64,000 bases of DNA, from NCBI GenBank assembly GCA_018806915.1, contig JAGKQI010000088.1:186001-250000 (forward strand), in the 5' to 3' direction. The position numbers were made by a program, and so were the translations under genes. Shown here piece by piece: positions 32,210 to 43,388 of the stretch. The stretch comes from Phytophthora colocasiae. Its lineage: Eukaryota > Oomycota > Peronosporomycetes > Peronosporales > Peronosporaceae. A model generated the notes under the pieces. That model worked only from the letters and a program-made list of their open reading frames with translations, searched no databases and was not told where the DNA came from. Within the stretch, counting starts at the first letter, position 1. Each line of letters begins with the position of its first letter.

Positions 32210-33955
32210 TCACTCGACTTGGAACTCGAGTGTCAATACTTTGTGCAGTCTGTACAGCGCTTCAGCTGCAGTGGGTCGATCTCTTGGGTCCATAGCGACA
32301 CAAGCTCGTCCCAATTCCACCATAGAATTTGGTCCTTCATCCGAGAAATCAACGCTCAATTTCCCTGCAGCTACATTCTGAAGAATCACAGTACGAGGCA
32401 TAGACTGTAGAGAACTGGATCTGAGCTTGATGTGAGAATACGGTGCGGCATGTGTAGAGAGTTCGGACAGCACGACTCCAAACGAGAACATGTCGGCCAT
32501 CTCGTTGTACTGATTCCCCATCATGACCTCAGGAGCCATCCACAAAGACGTCCCCACACCAGCAGTCATAGTGGCGTCGATGCGTTCACGAGAAATGCCA
32601 AAGTCCGTCAGCTTTGCCTCCATATCTTGACTCAGTAAAATGTTCCTGGACTTGAGGTCTCGATGGATGACTGGTGGATCCAGTGAGTGCAGATACGTAA
32701 GAGCATGGGCCACGTGAAGAGCTATCCTGACTTTGATATAGTCAAAACCCAATGAGTGACCTTCCTCTTCGTATTTCGTCAGTAGCGTCTTCAAGTCACC
32801 TCCTTCCATGAATTCAGTGACGGAGCAAAGATCTGAAAGTGAGTCCCATGCTACACCAATGAACTTGGCAATGTGAGGATGATCCATAACCGCTGCCATC
32901 TTGACCTCCGCCATAAACGCGTTCACGTGAGGAATACTCCGTCTCGTATCGACCAAAAGCATCTTAGCCGCAATAACTTGTCCGTTGTAAGTTCCCTTGT
33001 ACACTTCTCCAAATGCCCCACGGCTTATAAGCGTCTTCAAGATCACCTTATCACGTGGTATCCTAGCCGCCACGATAACATCATCGTCCCAAGATCGATC
33101 CGACGGCATGGTTGATTGACTACTCACAGTGAAATCAGCTTTGCCACGTCTGTAGAAGAACATCGCTTCCGTTGTAGTAAATCGAGTCTCCATCACTGCC
33201 AACGTCTCGTCCATCTGCTCGTGTTTCCTCTTCTTCTGTCTGCGACTGAATATAACCGCAGCGATAGCCAACACAACCACAAACGCTGCTACAATGCCAC
33301 TCACTATAGACACAGTAGTGTGACTCGAAGATCCTAAATCTGTCGTTTTGGTATCGGATCCAGTGCTACCAGTGTCATAGTCCTGATGGATGAAGTACCT
33401 AGCGATATGTTGTTTCAAACCGGTATTGCTGATCCCTTCGTAGCACAAATGCTTGGCTAACGTCGTGTTCCCTAGTGCGTACGTCGTCATGGGGGGATCT
33501 ATGCACTCCGTATTGTTATAGAGTAACATACTCGCCGATCCATCACTTGATAGCGTAGCAGTGACGCTGTTATTGTATGACGTTGTGAAAGGTTCACATC
33601 CACCGACAATAAGTCCCAAGCGAAACCAATACGAGTCATTCGAGCAATTGGTGTTGTTGTACACTTGACCCTCGATAAAAGTCTTCCCCAGGAACAAATC
33701 TTCCATCGGGTCGTACGAGAAGCTGTCAGTAGAGAAACACGTGACGGTCTGATAGTATTCGGTATTATTTCCGAACGCTTGGGGTGAACAAGCTTGTGCC
33801 GCGCAATCGTCATTAGAAACCACCAGTACATTACGTGAAGGTCCACTACACGTTTCGTCCGAGTAGATTGCAGTCGTCTGCATCATATATGCTGAAGTCT
33901 CATTAGCAGTTGTCACGTGTAGAAGCATCACTATAAACAGTAAGAAGCGCAACAT
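32210..33955 (-). CDS. Receptor-like TKL kinase 4 with signal peptide
   Basis: ATG 33955 is chosen because it opens with a clear signal peptide (MLRFLLFIVMLLHVTTA). The frame is open further up to ATG 34138 but that stretch is not signal-like. The order is a Cys ectodomain with N-glycosylation-type sites, a transmembrane span (VSIVSGIVAAFVVVLAIAAVIF), and a kinase with RGAFGEVYKG, IAAKMLL, VIHRDLKSRN, DFGISRE and WMAPEVMMG. It has about 581 residues and all catalytic residues. It is the most complete member of the array and a model for the missing 5' ends of the others. It likely acts at the cell surface in signalling; the ligand is unknown. Confidence 0.9.
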   Translation of the reverse strand: MLRFLLFIVMLLHVTTANETSAYMMQTTAIYSDETCSGPSRNVLVVSNDDCAAQACSPQAFGNNTEYYQTVTCFSTDSFSYDPMEDLFLGKTFIEGQVYNNTNCSNDSYWFRLGLIVGGCEPFTTSYNNSVTATLSSDGSASMLLYNNTECIDPPMTTYALGNTTLAKHLCYEGISNTGLKQHIARYFIHQDYDTGSTGSDTKTTDLGSSSHTTVSIVSGIVAAFVVVLAIAAVIFSRRQKKRKHEQMDETLAVMETRFTTTEAMFFYRRGKADFTVSSQSTMPSDRSWDDDVIVAARIPRDKVILKTLISRGAFGEVYKGTYNGQVIAAKMLLVDTRRSIPHVNAFMAEVKMAAVMDHPHIAKFIGVAWDSLSDLCSVTEFMEGGDLKTLLTKYEEEGHSLGFDYIKVRIALHVAHALTYLHSLDPPVIHRDLKSRNILLSQDMEAKLTDFGISRERIDATMTAGVGTSLWMAPEVMMGNQYNEMADMFSFGVVLSELSTHAAPYSHIKLRSSSLQSMPRTVILQNVAAGKLSVDFSDEGPNSMVELGRACVAMDPRDRPTAAEALYRLHKVLTLEFQVE

Positions 33956-34195
33956 CTTGTCCGCCGCAACGGATCTCCTCGAAAGGGCCAGGAATCGAGA
34001 AGTGAGGCCGGACGAGAGGTCAGAGTACAAGCAGTACGTGTACCACGAAGAGACGGTACGGAGAGTGATATGAACCATATCCGTTCGAGCTTGCCATCCT
34101 AGCGCAGGACAAATACAATGCATTGAATGGGCGGGCATCGTTAGCAGTTGAAGACCCGCTCACACAGGAGCAGCAGCGGTGATGACAACGCCAAT

Positions 34196-34565
34196 TAGCA
34201 GCAAGTTCGCTCGTAGTTGGTAGCTCACTCAGCACTGCACAGGTCGCGTAAGTGCCTACTTGATCGAACAGCAAGACGAGAAGCAATAGATTCTTGTCCA
34301 CAAAGCAAAACTCACCGTGACATTAGTCCATTAACTATCGCATGGTCGCCCACGCCTACGTGTCATACACGAGGAGGGAAAACCCGTTGGACATGCCTCA
34401 CAAGCACCTTCAACAGTAAAACCCCCTTTGGTCATACGCGTCTCCCTTCAACAGCGCGCAGATCGTCTTGTCCCTCATCCTTCTAGGCTCCAGCTCAAGC
34501 GACATCTTTACACTCGTAGTGTAGCCATCTCGGAATGTAGCCACCTCGAGATCAGGATTCTGCTA
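34196..34565 (-). repeat. Copia LTR (3' LTR for the minus-strand element)
   Basis: Same sequence as 39190-39559. It starts TAGCAG and ends CTGCTA, a six-base inverted terminus in place of the common TG/CA. Confidence 0.95.
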
Positions 34566-34577
34566 CTCCCACCTCGC

Positions 34578-37500
34578 TTAATGCTGGACCAGAATTGCTG
34601 CCACGTCTTCAACGTGCAGCGCTTGACGGAGACTCTGGAACCGCTGTGGTCCCAACGCTTTCGTGAAAATATCAGCTACGTTCTCTGAACTCGAGACGTA
34701 TTCCACTTTTAGCTTTTTCTTCTTCACGAACTCAGCGATTTGGCGACTCTTCTTAGCAGAGTTCTTCATCTTCTTATAATTTCCAGGCTCCGTGACCACC
34801 TTAATGGTGCTTTGGTTGTCCATGTTCAGGATAGAGCACGGCAGAGATTCATTCTGGATCTCTTTCAGTAGTTTCTAGCCCAAATTAAGTCTTCAACACA
34901 CATGCTCGCTGCTAACAGCCTCCGAGCTGCATGTAGCAGTGGTCACCTTCTGTTTGCTGCTTGCTCTTGAACAGAAAGGGGCAATTGTTCAAACACAGCA
35001 AATAGCCTGTAACAGACCGACTCGTTTCCGGACAATTGGCGTGATCAGCATCGCAGAATGCATCAATTCGCATCAGTTTGTACTTCCCCTCCACATCGAT
35101 ATACCAGGCCGTACGTCCGCGTGCCACGTAAATACCGCAACAATCGCTTTGCGCACTCATAATTCCTTAGTATAGGAGCTGGAATACTTTGCGAGGCTTC
35201 GCACTGCATTTGCTAAGTCAGGTCTTGTACAACCTACCAAATACTGCAACGCTCCCACCAATTCTCGAAAAGGTATACTCGGATCATTAATTTTACTTTC
35301 ATCTCTTTCAATCGGAGGTAATTCTTCATTCTGCATCATAGGCGATCCAACTGAGTGAGCTTCGCGCATTCCAAAGCGCTCCAGCAACCGATCAATGTAA
35401 GCTGTCTGTGAAAGACACAATAGTTTCCTGGAATGTACTTCACCTCCATGGAAAGAATGTGCTTCACTCTTCCAAGATTCTTCAGAGCAAACTTTGCAGC
35501 CAACTCGTCGATCACTAACTTAATGTTCACCTTGTCTCCAAAATGAGCAAGTCATCCACGTACACCGTAAGATATACCACATTTCCATTCTTCCGTCTCT
35601 GGTACAAACCCACATCGAAATCACACTGTGTAAAGCCAATCTCCAATAAATAGTCATGTAGTGTTTGGTACCAGAGCCTCGATGCTTGCTTGAGTCCATA
35701 GAGTCCTTTAGGAGCTCACACACACGATCCGTGCCATCCTTGAAGTATTCTGGTTGCTCCATAAAAATCTGAACCCCATTCAGCACTCCATTCAAAAATG
35801 CCGTGACAAAGTCAACATGATAGCACTCGAGACTCAATAGAAATGACAGGATAAGAAGCAAGCGCACTGTTTCAATTCGTACCACCGGAGAGTATGTCTC
35901 CAAATAATCAACTCCATACTTCTGTCCACAGCCTTTTACAGCCAGCCGAGCCTTGAGTCGCTCAACTTTCCCTTTTTCATTGTGCTTTGGCCGTAGCACC
36001 CAGATAGATTTCAGTATGTTGGTCAGGTGTTTTGGTCTATCGACCAATCTCCATGTGCCGTTGATTTCATGTGCTTCCATCTATTTCTGCATTGCTCGCA
36101 ACCAGCCATCACGATCTCGAGAATTTAATGCTTCTTCAACAGTAGGATTCCCTGTAAGTGATTCCATTGCTTCCACAGCAGCAAGAATGTAGTCGTGTAG
36201 ACGTACATTTGCTTGCCTTTTCCGTTGCGAACGACGCAATCCTCGTTGTCTTTTAGAGCTACGCCGTGGTTGAGTACATTGCGGAGAATCACTTACATCA
36301 GCCTCGTCTACAGACTCGTCTTCATCCGACAACACCGAATTCTCACAGGCATCTCGTTCTTCTTGAGCTCCCACCGAATCTCTACCATCATCGGGGCTTT
36401 CGTGAGTAGTTCCCACTTGTTGGTCAGTATCGCCACTCAAATCATGATTAACAGTCTCTCGTGCATCTTTAATAGCATTCATTCTCACCGACTGCTCTGC
36501 AACATATTCCACTGGAAGCGGAACAAACGGGATTTGGGGGTAATAATGCTGTCTGCCTTTTAACAACGCATTAAGATATGTGCGCTCGACAGTCACATCC
36601 TCACGGAACTTGACGTCGCGGGCTTCCACTATCCTCCCCGTACGCAGATCCAGTAACCGGTAGCCATGCTTTGGTCTTCGGAAATCCGAGGAATAGTGCC
36701 GGCTCAGCTTTCGACGAGAGCTTGTTCTTTCGCTTCTCTTTCGGTACGAACACATAACCTATACAGCCACATACTTTCAGTGGACTGATGTCCGGTTTCA
36801 AGCCTGTCAATACTTCAGTGGGCGTAATTCCATTCAAAGCTTTCGTAGGCGTCAGATTGTACACTTCCACGACATACCGTAGGACTTCATTCCACAACAC
36901 CAGCGGTAAATTAGCAGCATGCATGACTGCTCGCATCTTATTCACGAGAACTCCATTCATCTTTTCTACGAGACAGTTCTCTTGTGGCGTATACGGATGC
37001 GTCGGAATAAAAACAATTCCCTTCTTTTCCAAGAAAAGTTTCAGCTCACTAGTCATATATTCACCTCCACCGTCACTTGTGAACGTCGTTATCTTCTTAC
37101 CATCAGCCAAAAATTCAGCAATTAACCGCCGTGTATTTCCTGCTGCTTCACTTTTGTTCTTCAGGATGTAGCACCACACGTACCGCGATCCCTCATCGTG
37201 TATTAGCTGAAAGTATCGTGTTGCTCCGAGGCCAGGCAAGTATTTGCTCATATCGCAAACGTCAGACGTCAAACGCTCAAAGTTGACTTTCGTTCGCTTG
37301 TCAGTAGCGTCTCCAAACGTCATTCGTCTCCGCTTTGCCGCCATACAACTTAAACACTTCAGTTTTGTTCTCATCTGCACTGACGAGAGAGACATTCCCT
37401 TCACGACGTTGTTCTTGGCCATGTACTTCAATGAAGCTTCATTCAAGTGAGCTAAGCGCTCGTGCCATCGCATCAAAGGACTTGCATCAGAACTGACGGC

Positions 37501-38011
37501 TGACATCACAACTGCTTCATTGTCTTCGAAATTTCCATTGTTTAACCAGTAATGCTGTCCATGAAAATAAATTCCAAACATTGTCCTTCACAAGCCAGGA
37601 ACATCTTCCGTGGTAGTTCATTTGGATTGCTTGTGGTCAACACCCAGCCTGATTCAACAAGAGACCAAGACTAAGTAAATTTACAGGTCCAGATGGAGAA
37701 AATTCCACGTTATTCAGCTCAAATGACAATTCAGTATGACTCCGTGCATCCCGCATCAATTACCACAGTGCCACACAAATTTCCCTGCGTAACACTCCAT
37801 TCCACACTTTGAAAGAGGCTTTTGACTTTTTCAAACTCGTGAACAGCTCACGCTCCGTGCAAACGTGCGACGTAGTGCCTGAATCTAACATCCAGTCACC
37901 TCTGGAGCCGTGTCTGTCTTTACGTATCGCCATTCCAACGAAGCCTTCACCTTCCGAACTACTGCTGCTACTTCTCTCCTCTTCATTCTTCACAGTCTCC
38001 ACAAATCGCAT
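34578..38011 (-). pseudogene. Copia pol: protease, integrase, reverse transcriptase, RNase H
   Basis: Blocks in order from 38011: aspartic protease (WMLDSGTTSHVC); integrase N-terminal zinc site (HERLAHLNEAS ... CLSC) and core with Asp in IHDEGSRYVW, TSDGGGEYMT and Glu in PQENCLVEKMNG (37581-36601); a linker; reverse transcriptase (36080-35520) with a YVDD motif still readable near 35547-35573 in a shifted frame; RNase H (DAFCDADHANC, 35160-34912; SSSENVADIFTKAL, to 34578). At least five frame changes separate these blocks. The product cannot be made as one polyprotein unless the breaks are assembly errors. Confidence 0.9.
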
Positions 38012-38050
38012 GTAGCTGTACCAGTAGTCGGTGAATTATTCGGTTGAGCT

Positions 38051-39151
38051 TCATTGTTTCCACCTTGTCCTTTTTGGTCTTCTTCTTCTCCTTGGTCTGC
38101 GAATTGCTCTTCGACTGCTGAGTTTTGTCTGCTTATTCTTAAAATGCCAACAGTCTCGTCGCATATGTCCTAACTTATGACAATGATAACAACGAACTGC
38201 ACGTCGTTTTCCTGCGCCAGTAGACTGAACCTGCTCCTTCTGGCCTTGGTTAGACCCAGAAGTTGACCCTTGACCCGAGTTTCGGCTTTGAAACTGCTGT
38301 CCCATATGCATAGCCACTCCATTGTTTCCATTCGGTGCGCCACTACTCGCAGAATCCGTAGCCATCTTTTCCATTTCGTCATGTGAAAGTAATGCGTTCT
38401 TCACTTGCTGTAGACTAGGACGAATCCCTTGTCGAAAAGAGAAATCAAATTGAGTCACTACTTCCCGATGTACCGCACAAACCCCCATCAACAGCAACTG
38501 GGACATCTCGTTGTCTTGAATTACGAAACTAGTTCCCATGTGCTGCAGTCGCTGACGAAGAGAGTTCATCTCTTGAATATAATCAGCCATCTTCCTTCCT
38601 GGTGTATACGAGTGCGTATACAGCTCGCGCTTCAAGTGAACTGCATAAGAAAAATCTCTCTGGGTCTTCTCCGCTGTTAGAGTTTCCCACATCTCTTTGG
38701 CAGTGTCGAAATTGCACACTTTTTGCGCATCAGGTCCCTTTACTCCACGAATTATAGTCTCCATGGCTAACCGATTTCGATCATCAAAATGACGTTGCAA
38801 CACAGGATCCGTCGCGTGTCGGGTTTCAGCTCCAGTCACCACACCCCATGAATCTCTTTGCTCCAAATAGAACTTAAGTCGCATCTGGTACACTTCAAAG
38901 GTACCATCGAATTTGGGTGGCTTGCTACTACCCATCGGTTTCGGTACTTGCATCACAGTATTTGTTCCTCCACCAGGTTGACTAGAAATTCCTGCCGTCA
39001 CTACCGAAGAGTGTCCTCCAGCCACTCCAGTAGACGATGGTGTCATTACAGACTGTACTGCGGTATTTGCAGATGTACCCGAGCTTGAACTAGTCGTACT
39101 CTGGCTCGCATTTTGTTGACTTGTAGGTGCTTGACTTGTATAACTGCTCAT
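38051..39151 (-). CDS. Copia gag with zinc knuckle
   Basis: ATG 39151 opens a 366-residue frame: a Ser/Thr/Gln-rich start, a gag core with FDGTFEVYQMRLKFYLEQRD and MWETLTAEKT, then a CCHC zinc knuckle (CYHCHKLGHMRRDC) and a basic tail. It is intact. The stop lies 40 bases before the protease frame, so gag and pol are in separate frames here. Confidence 0.9.
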   Translation of the reverse strand: MSSYTSQAPTSQQNASQSTTSSSSGTSANTAVQSVMTPSSTGVAGGHSSVVTAGISSQPGGGTNTVMQVPKPMGSSKPPKFDGTFEVYQMRLKFYLEQRDSWGVVTGAETRHATDPVLQRHFDDRNRLAMETIIRGVKGPDAQKVCNFDTAKEMWETLTAEKTQRDFSYAVHLKRELYTHSYTPGRKMADYIQEMNSLRQRLQHMGTSFVIQDNEMSQLLLMGVCAVHREVVTQFDFSFRQGIRPSLQQVKNALLSHDEMEKMATDSASSGAPNGNNGVAMHMGQQFQSRNSGQGSTSGSNQGQKEQVQSTGAGKRRAVRCYHCHKLGHMRRDCWHFKNKQTKLSSRRAIRRPRRRRRPKRTRWKQ

Positions 39152-39177
39152 CTTACTTCCGTCCTTGAGCTAACCTT

Positions 39178-39189
39178 GGGCTCATAACC
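39178..39189 (-). other. Copia primer-binding site
   Basis: On the element's strand GGTTATGAGCCC follows directly after the 5' LTR end. It is complementary to the conserved anticodon arm of initiator methionine tRNA (GGGCUCAUAACC), not to a tRNA 3' CCA end. This matches the half-tRNA priming known from Drosophila copia. Confidence 0.7.
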
Positions 39190-39559
39190 TAGCAGCAAGT
39201 TCGCTCGTAGTTGGTAGCTCACTCAGCACTGCACAGGTCGCGTAAGTGCCTACTTGATCGAACAGCAAGACGAGAAGCAATAGATTCTTGTCCACAAAGC
39301 AAAACTCACCGTGACATTAGTCCATTAACTATCGCATGGTCGCCCACGCCTACGTGTCATACACGAGGAGGGAAAACCCGTTGGACATGCCTCACAAGCA
39401 CCTTCAACAGTAAAACCCCCTTTGGTCATACGCGTCTCCCTTCAACAGCGCGCAGATCGTCTTGTCCCTCATCCTTCTAGGCTCCAGCTCAAGCGACATC
39501 TTTACACTCGTAGTGTAGCCATCTCGGAATGTAGCCACCTCGAGATCAGGATTCTGCTA
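39190..39559 (-). repeat. Copia LTR (5' LTR for the minus-strand element)
   Basis: Identical by eye to 34196-34565. The element promoter should lie here, reading to the left. Confidence 0.95.
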
Positions 39560-39809
39560 CCAATCACAGTTTGGAATTGGACGAGTGATGCATCTGTCCA
39601 CATGTTCGGGACCGAAAAGGTTTGTCGCCTGCCATTCTTGCTCGTTTCTTCCCCCCCATAGCTTCCCGATCTCAGGTCTGAGTTGTCCGTGCAGTGTTTT
39701 ATCGTCACAGTGTGTACAGTATTTATTTTCAGTTTATTATCTCGATTAATAATTCGTCAATAAAAATATAGATTATGACCAGTTATAATATGTGAAAGGC
39801 TTCTTTGTC

Positions 39810-39825
39810 GGTGATCGCGATCACC
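39810..39825. promoter_or_regulatory. Perfect 16-bp palindrome before bZIP copy 1
   Basis: GGTGATCGCGATCACC is fully symmetric and ends 16 bases before ATG 39842. A site of this form could bind a dimeric factor, including a bZIP dimer, but its role is inferred from symmetry and position only. Confidence 0.4.
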
Positions 39826-39841
39826 AACCTCCAGTTTTATT

Positions 39842-41038
39842 ATGACCCGATCAGATGCAGAGTTCCTCGTCGAAGTGGATCGGTTCCTCGCTTCCACGAG
39901 CCTTTCGAGTCTAAATGACAGTCTGCCACCTCTCTCAAACTCCAAAGCCTCTCAGCAACTGATAGACATTGCTCCACACTCAAATGTTACGCGTAATCGT
40001 CGCCTGACTGCGCAACACAAGCAAAACGACGCTACCAAGCGTGAATTGGAGAAGGCCAAGGACCGGAAGAGAAGGCAAAAGTATCGTGAACGCAGACGTA
40101 TCGAGCGGGAAAGTCTCCTGCAGGCAGTCGAGGAATTGACTGAAGAACTCAAGCAAAGCAAAGGACTCGACAATGTATTTGCATCTACGTGGAAGATGCT
40201 AGCAGACCGTCAACGCACTGCCCGAGAAGCTGCAGAAGCTGAGCAAAGGCAACTGATTAAGGCAATCGACACTCGAGCAGCACTACTTAACCAGTTTCAG
40301 GCTTTACTGGATGAACGAGTCGATGGACTGGATGACTCCCCGGGAAGAAAACCTTTTAAGCACAAAAGGGTTCGGCTTGAGCCTACGGATGATGCAATTT
40401 TCGCTGCTTATGTCAAAGAGCTGGATGAAGTTTATGCCAAGACGGACGACATATTGCGCTCGAGAGGATTAGACAACACCGAACCGAACTGGGACGAACC
40501 GAGTGAAACTTGGATCAAAGACCCAACCACAGGGTACTTCCTGTTTGGAGGTAAGCTAACGTTGCCATTCGATTTCCGTGAATTCTGTCGGTCACGTTGG
40601 CTTACGGTGCCTTTGCACCACCGTCAAGAGAGTCGACAGATCTACCAGAGCGTGGAGGACCCTGCAAACACTATTGCGTTCAAATTTCGTATCACAACCC
40701 AATTAGCATCCGGTAAAATCGCTTCTGTGCTGCAGCGAGTTGCTGTTCGACGATACAAAGAGAACGAGCGAATGGTGATCGTCTGGCGGTTGTTCACTGA
40801 AGGTGAAGGGGTTTTCAATGGCATGAACGCGGATGAAACTGGGTGGAATGTGGCCGTTCCTGCTACGAACTCGACGAAGACAGGCACAGTCATGCTGACT
40901 TGTGTCCGCAATGTGCCAATGCATCTCAATAGTACGGAGAGTTGCCAACCTACAGTGAAGCAGTTCGCTGGTAAACTAGTGGAATGGGGGTCAGAAAACA
41001 ATTCGCGAGTCACAAAATTGCTGCTAACCGGGAAATGA
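39842..41038 (+). CDS. bZIP protein with large C-terminal domain, copy 1
   Basis: The 398-residue frame from ATG 39842 is intact. An acidic N-terminus is followed by a basic region (KAKDRKRRQKYRERRRIERE, about residues 71-90) and a Leu heptad segment (LLQAVEELTEELKQ). After a helical linker comes a conserved C-terminal block with FRITTQLASGKIASVLQRV, VWRLFTEGEGVFNGMNADETGW and NVPMHLNS, possibly START-like. The family is large in oomycetes and sometimes carries a mating-specific M96 label in annotations; that label is from memory and weak. The residue normally an invariant Asn in the basic region is Lys76 here. First of five copies in this window. Confidence 0.85.
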   Translation: MTRSDAEFLVEVDRFLASTSLSSLNDSLPPLSNSKASQQLIDIAPHSNVTRNRRLTAQHKQNDATKRELEKAKDRKRRQKYRERRRIERESLLQAVEELTEELKQSKGLDNVFASTWKMLADRQRTAREAAEAEQRQLIKAIDTRAALLNQFQALLDERVDGLDDSPGRKPFKHKRVRLEPTDDAIFAAYVKELDEVYAKTDDILRSRGLDNTEPNWDEPSETWIKDPTTGYFLFGGKLTLPFDFREFCRSRWLTVPLHHRQESRQIYQSVEDPANTIAFKFRITTQLASGKIASVLQRVAVRRYKENERMVIVWRLFTEGEGVFNGMNADETGWNVAVPATNSTKTGTVMLTCVRNVPMHLNSTESCQPTVKQFAGKLVEWGSENNSRVTKLLLTGK

Positions 41039-41094
41039 ACACGTTTGGCATTATCCATCAAGGACTTCAACGTACCTCTTCAACAACGAGAAGC

Positions 41095-41109
41095 AAAACC
41101 TTGTCCGAC
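41095..41109 (+). promoter_or_regulatory. AAAACCTTGTC promoter-like motif, copy 2
   Basis: AAAACCTTGTCCGAC lies 85 bases before ATG 41194. Nearly the same word lies before copies 3 (53348) and 4 (54662), within 100 bases of the ATG each time. It is a shared upstream block, either a regulatory site or simply duplicated flank. Confidence 0.45.
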
Positions 41110-43388
41110 CGCAATACGGTAATCACCGAAGTGTCTGTCGTTGATTACGAGAGATAGCTTTCATGGCAGCAAGGACACACTCTTCAATCGACCATGACAA
41201 TGGCAGACGCAGCATTTCTCTCAGAAGTGGAAAACTTCTTATTATCAACCTGTGGTGAACTGCCAACTCTTCCAACATTGACTGATAGGAAGACGAGCGA
41301 TTCCATTGGCATGCACGAGTTGGAAAAGATGAAGGACCGCAAGCGACGACGGGAATATCGAGCACGTCGGCAACGCGAACGTGACAACCTGAGAACTGAG
41401 ATTGGGAAGCTCGAGTACGAACTTCAGAACACCCAGAATCGACGATTAACGCTTCAAAACTCTTGGAAAGCTCTAGCTGATCGCCAATTAGCAGCCCGGT
41501 TGAGCTCGGAGGCACAGTACTTCCAGCTACTAGAAGCCACCAGCCTCCAAGCCAACGTGATATTGGAGTTAGAGCTTTTAGTCCGTGAGCGGCTCGATGA
41601 TGATCATACACTGTATTTGGGAGCAGATTTTACAAATCGAATATCCCAGCGCAAAAGAATTCGCCTTGAGCACCCGGACACAGAAATCTTCACTGCATTC
41701 GACCAAGAAATGAACAACGTTTACGCTCAGACCGAGCATGCTCTGCTAAAGTTTGGGTTGAGTTCAGCAGAAGAAAATTGGGGTTCTCCTTCACAGACAT
41801 GCAACAAGGACTCCGATTCGGGCTCACTCCAGTTCCGAGAGAAACTTACCACGCCTTTCAACTTTAGAGACGTTTGTCAGTATCGCTGGCAAGCTGCTCA
41901 TCTAAACCATCGACAATATGACCGAGAAGTGTACGTGGCTGTAGAGGACCCTGATAACACGGTGGCTCTCAAATACCGAGTTACAACGCAGTTGAATTCG
42001 GGACAGTTCGCCTCAGCAATCCAACACATCGTCATGCGTAGATACCAAGAAGAGGAACGGATGGTGCTCGTCTGGAGGTTGTTCACTGAAGGTGAAGGTG
42101 TTTTTAGTGGTCTGCATTCTCACGGGAGTTGTTAATCCCACTAGACAAAACTGTTATTCGCACTAGACAGTACCATCATCCTGGTACAGTAGCTGGTAAC
42201 AAAAGCTCAGAATACCTTGCTATTCGCGAAGTAGCGACTAGTCACACATCGGCGAGAAGAACGATGAGCGCGCATGATCTCCCCGCCGTCAAAGCGGCAA
42301 TTGCTCGTCTTGGTAGAAAGTCACTGCAGGCCGGTGACACCATCACTTACATGTCACCTGGATACGGAGACACAGGGCGCGACGGCCGCGAAATGACTGC
42401 CCGTGTATTGGCAGTTACGTCAAATGCCGAATACCCTCTCAATCTTGACACTAACGAGCTTCTTATCCCTACCTGGAAGATTCGAAAAGAAGAGGACCCT
42501 CTAGATCGACGGCAATGGCGAAGCGTTCGATCATTTGATTTGATTGACAGTGCTATCGCTGGACGTACCCGACGAGAAGCTTTTGCTGAAGCTGCTCGAG
42601 ATATTCCAGCAATAGTTCTGGCTAGTTTAAGCGGGTCAGCACAGATTGACACTCATGAAGACGCACCGAAACACGACAAGGATTCTCGGTGTACATCTGG
42701 GACTGCCCATATAGAAAACACTGCCCACAAAAAGCTTAGACGTCCTGTTCATCGTGTCCTTCATAATAAGGGAAAAGGGAGAGGTGTAACTGAAGAAACA
42801 ACAAGTGCGTCAATGAATACGATGAATTTACTGGAAGAGACATTGACTCCGACGTATTTTTTGGGTGCTTGCCCTGAATTTGATATGGTGACTTCTGGTG
42901 CAAACACGGCGGTATCCGAAACTACGCTTACGTTTCCTGGTAACCCAGACGGTCTTCTCCTGACAACCGAAAATCATGGTGACATTGCGTCTGAGTCGTC
43001 GAAGAGTATTAGTGATACTGGAGCAAAATCTACTGATTCAATTGCTAACCTACAAGTACCAAACATTTTACCTGTTCCACCCGTTCAGGTTTTTGATTCT
43101 CCTCATCTAGCAAAAGACTTGATGAACCAATTCGCTCGAAACCATGGCTACGCTCTCGTCGTATTACGATCGCTTGTGGACCGGCAGAAAGTTAAATATC
43201 GGGTTATTTTCGCATGTGATCGCAATGGAAACTACAAGGACGTCTACAAACCGCGACAAGGTGCAAAACGACGCCCAAACGCTGCATCAAGGAAATGTGG
43301 ATGTACCATGCGAATTAACTTGTACCTCAACCGTGAAACGGGCAAATGGCATGTACACTACGACAAGTCTACAAACTGGTATCACAAG

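Larger units (their letters stand above)
34196..39559 (-). mobile_element. Copia LTR retrotransposon, 5364 bp
   Basis: Two 370-bp LTRs, each starting TAGCAGC and ending CTGCTA, look identical by eye. A 5-bp duplication CCAAT flanks the element (34191-34195 and 39560-39564). Coding order on the minus strand is gag, protease, integrase, reverse transcriptase, RNase H, which is the Copia order. A primer-binding site abuts the right LTR, and a purine-rich tract (GAGGTGGGAG on the minus strand) abuts the left one. Identical LTRs indicate recent insertion, yet pol has several frame breaks. Confidence 0.95.

Noticed and set aside
33955..34138. An earlier start for kinase 4 at ATG 34138
   Set aside because: The extra 61 residues are not conserved-looking and would bury the clear signal peptide that begins at 33955.
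34217..34486. An 89-codon frame repeated exactly at 39211-39480
   Set aside because: Both copies lie inside the identical Copia LTRs, so the repeat reflects the LTRs and not a gene family.
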